NCBI GenBank assembly: GCA_029550965.1
Contig: JAKPGJ010000046.1
Coordinates: forward strand, 1 to 40,373
Source of the DNA: Bacillota bacterium
GTDB lineage: Bacteria > Bacillota > Clostridia > Oscillospirales > CAG-382
Direction of reading: 5' to 3'
Length of the DNA stretch: 40,373 nucleotides
Shown: piece after piece, positions 15,762-22,766 of the stretch
Position numbering within the stretch: position 1 is the first letter of the stretch
Layout of the letters: each line of letters begins with the position of its first letter
The notes under the pieces: model-generated
The model's input: only the letters and a program-made list of their open reading frames with translations
What the model was told of the DNA's origin: nothing
The model's database searches: none
Program-made: the position numbers and the translations under genes

Positions 15762-15788
15762 TTATAGCGCAAAAATTTGGTTTGTCAA
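15761..15788 (-). promoter_or_regulatory. Promoter of the marR-exporter operon
   Basis: Minus strand TTGACA, 16-bp spacer, TATAAT; back to back with a plus-strand promoter whose -35 begins at 15789. Confidence 0.8.
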
Positions 15789-15816
15789 TTGCATTTTTGA
15801 TAAAAAAGTATATAAT
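15789..15816 (+). promoter_or_regulatory. Divergent promoter for the Cys-rich protein/azoreductase transcript
   Basis: TTGCAT, 16-bp spacer, TATAAT. Its transcript would begin just before the heptad repeat array. Confidence 0.6.
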
Positions 15817-15821
15817 AATAG

Positions 15822-15935
15822 GTAAGAGGTAAAAAGTAAGAGGTAAGAGATGAGAAGTAAGAGATAAAAAGTAAGAGGTAAGAGGTAAAAAAGTAAGAAG
15901 TAAGAGATGAAAAGTAAGAGGGAACAGGGTAAGAA
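15822..15935 (+). repeat. Degenerate 7-bp minisatellite (GTAAGAG)n
   Basis: About 16 tandem heptads with consensus GTAAGAG. Exact or near copies begin at 15822, 15836, 15843, 15857, 15871, 15878, 15893, 15900, 15914 and 15929, spaced 7, 14 or 15 bases. Interspersed variants are GTAAAAA, ATGAGAA, ATAAAAA and ATGAAAA. Every base on this strand but the T is a purine apart from one C. It lies in the untranslated leader of the plus transcript. Seven is not a multiple of three and no credible ORF uses it. Confidence 0.85.
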
Positions 15936-15947
15936 GAGTTTACTGAT

Positions 15948-16084
15948 ATGAATCAAGAGGTAAAATGCCCCTGCCGGTATGTAACGTGCAGGCGTTACGG
16001 AAAATGCGGCGAATGCAGAGAACACCACCAAGGCCACGAAAAACACAAGGAACCTTTCTGTGCAAGGAAAAAGACAAAACTTAA
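15948..16084 (+). CDS. Cys-rich mini-protein, in frame with the azoreductase as read
   Basis: Starts MNQEVKCPCRYVTCRRYGKC, followed by GECREHHQGHEKHKEPFCARKK: six Cys and several His in about 40 residues, the layout of a short metal-binding protein often seen standing alone in Clostridia. As sequenced, its frame has no stop and runs into the azoreductase at 16104. One extra base in an A-run upstream (for example 16076-16079) creates TAA at 16082-16084, just before the azoreductase RBS, giving a 45-residue protein. The end given here is that inferred stop. RBS is weak (AAGAAGAG, distant). It may be a genuine N-terminal extension instead. Confidence 0.5.
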
Positions 16085-16103
16085 AAGAAAAGAGGTTAAA
16101 ACA

Positions 16104-16697
16104 ATGAAAGTACTGTACATCAAAGCGAACCCGAAGCCGGACGAGGAATCGAGAACCTTTCGCATCTCCGAACATTTTATCCGCGAGTACAAAAAGCATC
16201 ACCCGGATGACGAAATCATAACGCTTGATCTTTATAAAGAGAACATTGGTTTTCTGGACGAGCACGGCGTGCAGCTGAAGTACGATCCCGGCAACGCGGA
16301 CGACCCGATGCTCAAGTATGCTTTGCAGTTTAAAGAAGCGGACAAGTACGTTTTCGCCGAGCCGTTCTGGAACCTGGGCATTCCCGCAATTCTGAAGGCT
16401 TATATTGATTACATCTGCATCACGAAGCTCACCTTCGCCTATACGGCGGACGGTCCTGTCGGACTTCTTAAAAGCAAGAAATGCGTCAACATCATCACCC
16501 GAGGCGGCGCGTACTCCGAAGGTCCGTACGCCGCGCTGGAAATGGGCGACAAATATCTTAGAAACATTCTCGGCTTTTTAGGCATCACGGATTACACCAC
16601 CATCAGCGCCGACATGCTCGACATCATCGGCGTGGACGTGGAAAGCGTCATGCAGAAAGCGCTGAAACAGGCAGAAGAACTGGCAAAAACCTTCTAA
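16104..16697 (+). CDS. FMN-dependent NADH-azoreductase-like flavoprotein
   Basis: 197 residues from ATG 16104 with AGAGG upstream. It is a flavodoxin-like fold (Flavodoxin_2, AzoR family): MKVLYIKANPKPDEESRTFRISEHF binds the FMN phosphate, FAEPFWNLGIPAILKAYIDYICITKLTF is the typical PxWNxxxPAxLKxYID segment, and NIITRGGAYSEGP is the second flavin loop. The family reduces quinones, azo dyes and nitro compounds with NADH, often as a response to electrophile stress. It is divergently transcribed from a MarR-controlled exporter, so shared control by that MarR is plausible. A reading from ATG 15948 would add 52 Cys-rich residues. Confidence 0.88.
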   Translation: MKVLYIKANPKPDEESRTFRISEHFIREYKKHHPDDEIITLDLYKENIGFLDEHGVQLKYDPGNADDPMLKYALQFKEADKYVFAEPFWNLGIPAILKAYIDYICITKLTFAYTADGPVGLLKSKKCVNIITRGGAYSEGPYAALEMGDKYLRNILGFLGITDYTTISADMLDIIGVDVESVMQKALKQAEELAKTF

Positions 16698-16707
16698 AAA
16701 AAGAATC

Positions 16708-16739
16708 GGACGGCAACTTTTTACGGTTGCCGTCCTTTT
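16708..16739 (+). terminator. Terminator after azoreductase
   Basis: Ten-pair stem GGACGGCAAC/GTTGCCGTCC, loop of eight, then TTTT. Confidence 0.88.
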
Positions 16740-16754
16740 ACATTGTTATGTTTT

Positions 16755-18044
16755 TTACTTGTTTAAAAGAAAAGAATAATCAAGCCTGATTCGTTCTTCT
16801 TCCGTAACATACCTGTCGACATATGCAAACTTGTAGGTTCCGCAATCGATCACGCCGTTGCCGCGTTTGATACGGATGTTCTCCGCTTCGGCGGGAACAG
16901 CCTGATACAGCGCGGATTTTACTGGATTACCAAAAGAGTTTTGCATACTTCCATAATATAAATTAGGCGCTTCCAATGATTGCTTAATCGTATTCGGATT
17001 ATCCGCTTTATGCAGATACACATAATATACCCAGGTCAGCGGATAGATTTTCTTAATATGCGTCGTCTTAATTCTGAAATGATCATTGCCTTCTGCATGA
17101 ACTTCATAACCGAATTCGTTGCCTTCATTGTCCAGCATGGTCAACAGCTCGTAACAGCTGCTGAACCCTCCACCCATCCATTCAAGCTCTTTCGGTACTT
17201 TTCCGTTATTTTTTGACAAGTAATCATTTATTCTTTCAAAGTCTTTAAATTGCGAAGAACATCCGCAGTAACTTATCTTTGCTTTTGGAAAATGAATGAG
17301 AAAGTGTGTCGTTTCGTCTTCCTTGGCGTATGTCATCTGCGGAATCAGCTTTTGCAGTGCGGAAACCATATCCGCGCATTCCTTACAGGTTTCCAGATGC
17401 TTTTTTACCAATGCCTTTTGATCTTCCGGGAGCGCGTTTTTCGCAAACATAAAGAGGTACTTATATGCTTCTGAACAGTTGATGTTTTCCATGTCTTTCC
17501 TCCTGTTACTTTGTTGTGTGATGCCGAGTTCGGAACGGATTTTTTTGAGCGTGTAATGTGTAGCGCTTTTTACGCTGCCTTCGGGAATGCCGACCAGAAA
17601 CGCGGTTTCGGAAACCGAGTACTCTTTGATAAACCTGCAGGTAAACACTTGTTTCTGAACGCTGCTTAACTTGCCTACAACCGCCATAATATCGTTTATT
17701 AACTCTTTTTGGATATATTCCTCCTCCGGCGAATCGTCCGCAGCTAAGCAGTTGTAAAGGCTTTCGTCACTGTCGTCGCTGTCGCCGTTATAATCGAGCG
17801 AGAGCAGGGGAGCGCTTTTTACGGAGAAGTAATTATTCAGCGTGTTCTGCGCGATGCGGAAAAGCCAGTTTTTTAACCTGCCGTCCTCGCAGTAGCTTCC
17901 ATAAGCTTTGAACGCGCGAATAAAAATCTCCTGTACGATGTCCTCGGCAATATCCTTATTTTTCAGCCTGCTTCTGACAAAGCTGAGCATTGCCTGCATG
18001 TTGTCCCTGACAACCTTTTCAAATTCAGGCTTTATGTCGTTCAC
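16755..18044 (-). CDS. ECF sigma factor fused in frame to zinc-finger anti-sigma protein
   Basis: 429 residues. Residues 1-183 are an ECF sigma-70 factor: region 2 (DIAEDIVQEIFIRAFKAYGSY, GRLKNWLFRIAQNTL) and region 4 (VQKQVFTCRFIKEYSVSETAFLVGIPEGSVKSATHYTLKKI). From Met185 begins an anti-sigma-like part with a ZAS/zf-HC2 motif HLETCKEC (H216, C220, C223), then about 200 residues of unrecognised, probably soluble domain; no membrane helix is seen. The codons for SNRRKD just before Met185 contain AGGAGG six bases before its ATG (17490-17492), a strong internal RBS. So the second half was, or still is, a separate gene (16755-17492). One missing base before TAA at 17506-17508 would explain the fusion. 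GAGGTG precedes ATG 18044. Confidence 0.85.
   Translation of the reverse strand: MNDIKPEFEKVVRDNMQAMLSFVRSRLKNKDIAEDIVQEIFIRAFKAYGSYCEDGRLKNWLFRIAQNTLNNYFSVKSAPLLSLDYNGDSDDSDESLYNCLAADDSPEEEYIQKELINDIMAVVGKLSSVQKQVFTCRFIKEYSVSETAFLVGIPEGSVKSATHYTLKKIRSELGITQQSNRRKDMENINCSEAYKYLFMFAKNALPEDQKALVKKHLETCKECADMVSALQKLIPQMTYAKEDETTHFLIHFPKAKISYCGCSSQFKDFERINDYLSKNNGKVPKELEWMGGGFSSCYELLTMLDNEGNEFGYEVHAEGNDHFRIKTTHIKKIYPLTWVYYVYLHKADNPNTIKQSLEAPNLYYGSMQNSFGNPVKSALYQAVPAEAENIRIKRGNGVIDCGTYKFAYVDRYVTEEERIRLDYSFLLNK
17490..17504 (-). promoter_or_regulatory. Internal ribosome binding site and ATG of the anti-sigma part
   Basis: AGGAGG at 17504-17499 (minus), spacer AAAGAC, ATG at 17492-17490. This is strong enough to give a free anti-sigma protein even from the fused frame. 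Confidence 0.75.
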
Positions 18045-18154
18045 CTCGCTCGTAAGTCCGGACTACTATGTATATACACCACTAATAACAGGGGAAAGGG
18101 GATAATGGTTCAAAATATGCTTCGGAAATTTTTGATAAAATTCAAATCATATAT

Positions 18155-18181
18155 AAAAAATGCGCAGAAGCGCATTTTTTT
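18155..18181. terminator. Terminator of the oxidoreductase-nagA-tautomerase operon
   Basis: Stem AAAAAATGCGC/GCGCATTTTTT, loop AGAA, usable on both strands; 37 bases after the tautomerase stop on the minus strand. Confidence 0.85.
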
Positions 18182-18217
18182 GGTACTATTGTGCGATTTT
18201 AGAAATGTTTATTATTG

Positions 18218-18606
18218 TTAAACATCGATTTTAAACCCTAAATCCACTTCGTTTGCGGGTATTCCGCGGAGACCCCAGTTCTCAAGCGGGGGTTCGTGGA
18301 TGACAATCATGATGTCGCTTTTCTGAATACCGGGATTCTTCTCAAGGTTTTCGGCAATTTTCTGATACAGGTTCTTTTTTGCCTCTTTGCTTCTTCCTTG
18401 AAAGATGGTCAGTTCAATCAGCGTAAAGTTCTCGGTTTTGTTTGCCGAAATCTCAAAGTTCTCTTTGTCAAGCTCATACAGCCGTTGATTTCTGTCGTAC
18501 TCCGGAATTTTCAAAGCTTCTACGAGAGCATTATGTACGCCGTCCATAATCGCTTTTTATAAGCAGGGGATTTGCCTTTTAGAATCTCTATTTTTACGAA
18601 GGGCAT
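18218..18606 (-). pseudogene. Tautomerase-family protein, frame-shifted near its start
   Basis: The gene starts at ATG 18606 (MPFVKIEILKGKSPAYKK), with AAGGAG upstream and Pro directly after Met, the catalytic Pro1 of the 4-oxalocrotonate tautomerase superfamily. After codon 18 the frame shifts; the rest (18547-18218) continues in another frame as MDGVHNALVEALKIPEYDRNQ and so on to VDLGFKIDV. One extra A in the five-base run at 18554-18558 joins them into a 128-residue Tautomerase_2 (PF14552) protein. Such enzymes isomerise keto-enol substrates; the substrate here is unknown. Third gene of the operon with nagA, overlapping its reading frame. I suspect a sequencing deletion rather than a dead gene. 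Confidence 0.8.
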
Positions 18607-19768
18607 AAAAATTCTCCTTCTTTCTTATGGAACCGCTGTTTATTTTAAAAACCTTACCGTTGACAAGCGTGTGTATGATGTTTAAGTCTTTATCCAAAAT
18701 GACAATGTCCGCGTACTTGCCGACCTCGATGCTGCCGGTTTCCTTGTCAATGCCTAATGTTTTTGCGGGGTTCAGGGACGCCATTTTTGAAATATCCGCA
18801 AGCGGGATGCCAAGACTATATAGGTTTTTCACGCCCTCGTAAACCGTTTTGGTGCTGCCGGCGATGGTGCCGTCCGCAAGCCGGACAACGCCGTCGACGA
18901 CATAGCGCATCTGCCCTTCGACGCTGAACTCCTTCAGGTCAAGCCCCGCGCAGTGGCCGGTATCGCTTACCATGTTGACGTTGTCGGCGCCCTTTAAGCG
19001 GTAGATGATTTCTGCGGTTTTGGGGTGAATATGCACAAAATCGCAGATCATCTCGCATTTGACCTTCGGGTTGGTAAGCGCGCATCCGAGCACGCCGGGC
19101 TCTCTGTGACCATACGGGCGCATCGCGTTAAAAGTATGCGTCGCCTGCGTCGCGCCCCAGCGCACGCCGTTTTCCGCCTCTTCCAAGGTGGCGTCGGTGT
19201 GCCCCATGGAAACCACGACATGGTTGCGGACAAGAAACTCGATCAATTCTTTCGCGTTTTCGGCTTCGGGCGCGACGGTCATGATTTTCAAAAAACCCTG
19301 CGCGCGCTCGAGCATGCGTTCCGCTTTTTCTATCGACGGGGGAAGGATGTACTCCGGAATCATCGCGCCCTTCCGCTTGACGTTTAAAAAAGGACCTTCC
19401 GCGTGGATGCCCGCGATTTTTGCACCTTTGGTGCCTTTTTGAATCGCGGCGGCGATGACGTCGAACTGCCTAAGCAGGCTGTTCAGCTCCGAAGAACCGG
19501 TCGTGGCGGCAAGCGTGGTGACCCCCTGCGAGGCTTCGTAGCCGGTGATCGCGTCGATATCGGGATTCGGGTCGCTGAAGCGGTGTCCGTACGCGCCGTG
19601 AATATGCGTGTCGATAAAGCCCGGCAGCACATACATGTCGGACGCGTCGATCGCTTCGCTGTCCGCGCCGTCAAAACTGCCGACGGCGGAGATTTTTTCT
19701 TTGCTGATCAAAAGGTCGGTTCTGATAAACGCGCCGTCCAAAAGCACGTTTCCGTTCTTTATAATCAT
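18557..19768 (-). CDS. nagA: N-acetylglucosamine-6-phosphate deacetylase
   Basis: 403 residues as read. Amidohydrolase fold with metal and substrate ligands of NagA: DTHIHGAYG (H55, H57), GIHAEGPFLN (Glu in AEGPF), SMGHTDAT, THTFNAMRP, and SDTGHCAG in place of the usual catalytic Asp loop. It removes acetyl from GlcNAc-6-P in amino sugar catabolism, in the cytosol. The C-terminal 32 residues after VNGKVF run through the ribosome binding site and start of the tautomerase. One extra T in the minus-strand run at 18651-18647 would give a stop right after VNGKVF, the usual end of the family. Sixteen bases after the upstream oxidoreductase gene, same operon. Confidence 0.9.
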   Translation of the reverse strand: MIIKNGNVLLDGAFIRTDLLISKEKISAVGSFDGADSEAIDASDMYVLPGFIDTHIHGAYGHRFSDPNPDIDAITGYEASQGVTTLAATTGSSELNSLLRQFDVIAAAIQKGTKGAKIAGIHAEGPFLNVKRKGAMIPEYILPPSIEKAERMLERAQGFLKIMTVAPEAENAKELIEFLVRNHVVVSMGHTDATLEEAENGVRWGATQATHTFNAMRPYGHREPGVLGCALTNPKVKCEMICDFVHIHPKTAEIIYRLKGADNVNMVSDTGHCAGLDLKEFSVEGQMRYVVDGVVRLADGTIAGSTKTVYEGVKNLYSLGIPLADISKMASLNPAKTLGIDKETGSIEVGKYADIVILDKDLNIIHTLVNGKVFKINSGSIRKKENFYALRKNRDSKRQIPCL

Positions 19769-19784
19769 TCTTGCAACATTCCTT

Positions 19785-20825
19785 TTAGAGAATAATCTCT
19801 TTTCCGAGCCTTGCCGAGTCGTAAATGCCCTGCAGCATTTTCTGCAGTTCGACCGCCTGCTCGATCGGGAAGCGGTTCGGTTCGCCGTCGAGCAGAATGT
19901 TCGCGAAATGCGTGATTTCGTTTAAAATTCGGTTCTCGTTGGCGGGGATACTGATGGCATCGTTGCTCAAATATCCGTCCCGTTCGCCGTAAATGGTCAG
20001 CGGCTCGAGCGTAACGCCCGCTTTGCTGCCGTAAATGTGGGTTTCGGTGCGCTCCGGACCGTTGATCGCCCAGCTTGCCTCGAACAGAAGAATCGCGCCG
20101 TTCTCGAAATGGATAACGCCTGCGCCCGAATCCTCGGTGTCAAACTGGTTGTCCGGACAGGGCGTGCCCTGCCAGCGGGAGACGCCTTTGGTTTTGTAAT
20201 CGCCGATGCGGTAGGAAACCGCCGCGCTGACGCGGGTCGGCTTCGGGTTGCCCATCAGGAACCACGCCGCGTCGATTCTGTGAACGCCGATGTCGATAAT
20301 CGGTCCGCCGCCGGAGGTCTTTTTATCCGTAAACCAGCCGGTGGGGGTGCCGCGTCTTCGGATGTACGCGGTTTTCGCCATATAGATTTCGCCCAGTTTG
20401 CCCTTGTCCACAAGGTCGCGGACGAACAGGTTCGGGGTTCCGAAACGGTTGGGTACGGCAAGCATGAACACGACGCCCGCTTTTTTGACCGCTTCCTCCA
20501 TTTTAAGAGCGTGCGCGAGGTCAACCGCCATCGGCTTCTCGCACAGGATATGCTTGCCCGCTTTCGCCGCGGCGATGGTGACGTCGCAGTGCGCGTTGTT
20601 CCAGGTGCAGATATCGACGGCGTCGATGTCCGCTTTCTCAAGCATTTCCTCGACCGAACCGTAATACGCTTTGACGCCGAATTTTTCCGCGGCGTTCTTC
20701 GCCCGCTCAAGGTTGATGTCCGCGATCGCCGCAACCTCCGCGTTCTCGCAAAGTTTGTATGCCGGAAGATGCGCGTTGACCGCGATGTTTCCGGCGCCGA
20801 CTAAACCTACTCTAATCTTTTTCAA
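19785..20825 (-). CDS. Gfo/Idh/MocA-family oxidoreductase
   Basis: 346 residues. N-terminal Rossmann domain with GLVGAGNIAVNAHLPAY (NAD(P)-binding glycines), ICTWNNAHCDVTIAAAKAGKHILCEKPMA (the EKP motif, Lys of the active site) and C-terminal alpha/beta domain with GGGPIIDIGVHRIDAAWFLMG (His of the catalytic pair). The family oxidises or reduces sugars, inositols or sugar derivatives. It leads an operon with nagA, so an amino sugar or N-acetylated sugar is a reasonable guess, not proven. Start is TTG 20825 with AGAGAG upstream; own promoter at 20859-20887. Confidence 0.9.
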   Translation of the reverse strand: MKKIRVGLVGAGNIAVNAHLPAYKLCENAEVAAIADINLERAKNAAEKFGVKAYYGSVEEMLEKADIDAVDICTWNNAHCDVTIAAAKAGKHILCEKPMAVDLAHALKMEEAVKKAGVVFMLAVPNRFGTPNLFVRDLVDKGKLGEIYMAKTAYIRRRGTPTGWFTDKKTSGGGPIIDIGVHRIDAAWFLMGNPKPTRVSAAVSYRIGDYKTKGVSRWQGTPCPDNQFDTEDSGAGVIHFENGAILLFEASWAINGPERTETHIYGSKAGVTLEPLTIYGERDGYLSNDAISIPANENRILNEITHFANILLDGEPNRFPIEQAVELQKMLQGIYDSARLGKEIIL

Positions 20826-20858
20826 CGCTAATCTCTCTTTTCTTTTACATTTTAGTCA

Positions 20859-20887
20859 AGAATAGCACATTCGTTTTCCAAAGTCAA
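20859..20887 (-). promoter_or_regulatory. Promoter of oxidoreductase-nagA operon
   Basis: Minus strand TTGACT, 17-bp spacer, TATTCT, 34 bases before the TTG start. Confidence 0.65.
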
Positions 20888-20900
20888 TTGAAGAAAGCAC

Positions 20901-20931
20901 AAAAAAGTCCGCAGGTACTCCCGCGGACCTT
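20901..20931 (-). terminator. Terminator of the 52-residue ORF
   Basis: On the minus strand GTCCGC, a ten-base loop region, GCGGAC, then TTTTTT. It lies 17 bases after the stop at 20948 and insulates the ORF from the downstream oxidoreductase promoter. Confidence 0.75.
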
Positions 20932-20947
20932 TGCGATTATAAAATCA

Positions 20948-21106
20948 TCAGGTTTTGGAACTGTTATTGCAAGTCCCGTCTTCCGAGCTTGCGAAAACCT
21001 GACTGTCAACCGATACAGGCACCCAGTCCGCAGCCTGAGCGACGGACGCATCATTCAGACTGCGCGCATCTTCGGTAAGGTTCAAGGCTATCATAAGTTC
21101 GGTCAT
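20948..21106 (-). CDS. Orphan small acidic protein (52 residues), unknown
   Basis: From ATG 21106 (MTELMIALNLTEDARSLNDA) with a strong GAGGAGG seven bases upstream; the in-frame Met at 21166 has no RBS. The product is acidic, rich in Ser, Asp and Ala, with one Cys near the end (TCNNSSKT) and almost no Lys/Arg. It is a separate transcription unit between two divergent operons, with its own terminator. I do not recognise it. The start and terminator signals make it a better gene candidate than most small ORFs. Peptide precursor, regulator or short structural protein are all open; no modification enzyme is adjacent. Confidence 0.6.
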   Translation of the reverse strand: MTELMIALNLTEDARSLNDASVAQAADWVPVSVDSQVFASSEDGTCNNSSKT

Positions 21107-21215
21107 ACAGGACCTCCTCATCGGTCTGGTATAGTTTATGTATTGCCTACAAATTATGTTCTTCAAAAGATTAATAATTATACAGAATAAAGCTGAAAAA
21201 CCGCCCTGATTTATA

Positions 21216-21244
21216 TTGAAAAATAAGAATTTCAGTGATATAAT
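21216..21244 (+). promoter_or_regulatory. Promoter of asnS
   Basis: TTGAAA, 17-bp spacer, TATAAT. The leader of about 75 bases shows no T-box features (no T-box consensus AGGGTGGNACCGCG), so charging-dependent control is not seen. Confidence 0.75.
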
Positions 21245-21324
21245 ATTATATTGTTTAAAAAATGAGAAAGTTCATGAAAATACAGCATGCCTTACACGGC
21301 AGCAAAAGCAGAAAGGAATAGAAT

Positions 21325-22731
21325 ATGTCGATTAAGAGAGAGCTAACGGAAGTAAGGGCATTGTATGCCGATGCAAAAAAATACGAAGGCAAGCAGATAA
21401 AAGTAGGCGGATGGGTCCGCACGATTCGGAGTTCGAACGTGTTCGGATTCATCGAGCTCAACGACGGCACGCATTTTAAGAGCGTGCAGATCGTCATTGA
21501 GGAGCAGAAGTTGAGCAATTACAAAGAGGTCACGAAACTCAACGTCGGGGCTTCCATCATCGTAAGCGGCGCCCTCGTGCTCACGCCCGAGGCGAAACAG
21601 CCGTTTGAGATTCAGGCGGCCGAGGTGGAAATCTGCGGGCTTTCCACACCCGATTATCCGCTGCAGCCCAAGCGGCATTCGTTTGAGTTTTTGCGCACCG
21701 TCGCGCATCTGCGTCCGAGAACCAACACGTTTAACGCGGTGTTCCGGGTGCGCTCCTGCGCGGCGCAGGCGATTCACCGCTTCTTTACCGAGAAAGGGTT
21801 TATTTACGTCAACACGCCCATTATCACCGCGAGCGACTGCGAGGGCGCGGGCGAGATGTTCCGCGTAACCACCCTTGATTTGGACAATCCGCCGAGAAAA
21901 GAGGACGGCAGCATCGATTTTTCCAAGGATTTCTTCGGCACGGCCACCAACCTGACGGTTTCCGGACAACTGCAGGGCGAATGTTTCGCGACCGCTTTTT
22001 CGAATATTTATACCTTCGGTCCGACCTTCCGCGCCGAGGTTTCCAACACGCCCAGACACGCGGCTGAATTCTGGATGATCGAGCCGGAAATCGCGTTCGC
22101 GGACCTTGAGGACTATATGGACCTTGCGGAGGAAATGACCAAGTATGTCATAAAGTACGTCCTCGAGACCTGCCCGGCGGAAATCGAGTTCTTCAACAAG
22201 TTCATCGACAACACGCTTTTAGAAAGACTGAACGCGCTGGTGGGCAGCGATTTCGGCAGAATAACCTATACGGAAGCGATCAAACTGCTCAAGGAAAGCG
22301 GGCAGAAGTTTGAGTATCCGGTCGAGTGGGGCTGCGATCTGCAGACCGAGCACGAGCGCTATATCACCGAAAAACTTTTCAACAAACCGGTATTCGTCAC
22401 CGATTACCCGAAGGAGATCAAATCCTTCTATATGCGCTTAAACGACGACCAAAAGACGGTCGCGGCCGCGGATATGCTGGTTCCGGGCGTCGGCGAGCTG
22501 ATCGGCGGCTCTCAGCGCGAGGAAAGGCTCGAAATTCTCGAACAGAGAATGGACGAACTCGGCTTGAAGAAAGAGGACTACTGGTGGTACCTCGAGCTGC
22601 GCAAATACGGCAGCGTCAAACACGCCGGCTACGGTCTCGGCTTTGAAAGACTGATCATGTATATCACCGGAATGCCGAACATCCGCGACGTAGAAGCGTT
22701 CCCGAGAACCACCGGCAACGCGCAATTCTAA
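21325..22731 (+). CDS. asnS: Asparaginyl-tRNA synthetase
   Basis: 468 residues, the normal length. N-terminal OB-fold anticodon-binding domain (about 20-120, [24 protein letters not shown]), then class II core: motif 2 [25 protein letters not shown] (Arg for ATP) and motif 3 [28 protein letters not shown]. It charges tRNA-Asn with asparagine. AAAGGAA lies before ATG 21325. Thirty-five bases downstream begins an aspartate-aminotransferase-like gene in the same direction, a link between aspartate/asparagine supply and charging. Confidence 0.96.
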   Translation: MSIKRELTEVRALYADAKKYEGKQIKVGGWVRTIRSSNVFGFIELNDGTHFKSVQIVIEEQKLSNYKEVTKLNVGASIIVSGALVLTPEAKQPFEIQAAEVEICGLSTPDYPLQPKRHSFEFLRTVAHLRPRTNTFNAVFRVRSCAAQAIHRFFTEKGFIYVNTPIITASDCEGAGEMFRVTTLDLDNPPRKEDGSIDFSKDFFGTATNLTVSGQLQGECFATAFSNIYTFGPTFRAEVSNTPRHAAEFWMIEPEIAFADLEDYMDLAEEMTKYVIKYVLETCPAEIEFFNKFIDNTLLERLNALVGSDFGRITYTEAIKLLKESGQKFEYPVEWGCDLQTEHERYITEKLFNKPVFVTDYPKEIKSFYMRLNDDQKTVAAADMLVPGVGELIGGSQREERLEILEQRMDELGLKKEDYWWYLELRKYGSVKHAGYGLGFERLIMYITGMPNIRDVEAFPRTTGNAQF

Positions 22732-22766
22732 AACTTAAAAAAATCTATCTATATACGGAGACACCT

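Noticed and set aside
15822..15935. CRISPR array
   Set aside because: Units are 7 bp with no unique spacers; no cas genes are present.
15762..16265. Minus-strand ORF with many Leu, Tyr and Phe residues, seemingly a membrane protein
   Set aside because: It is the antisense reading of the purine-rich heptad array and of the azoreductase start; no RBS or family likeness.
20948..21106. Lanthipeptide or other RiPP cluster
   Set aside because: There is a small Cys-containing ORF but no modification, protease or dedicated transporter gene next to it.
21245..21324. T-box riboswitch before asnS
   Set aside because: Only about 75 bases of leader; no T-box consensus or antiterminator seen.
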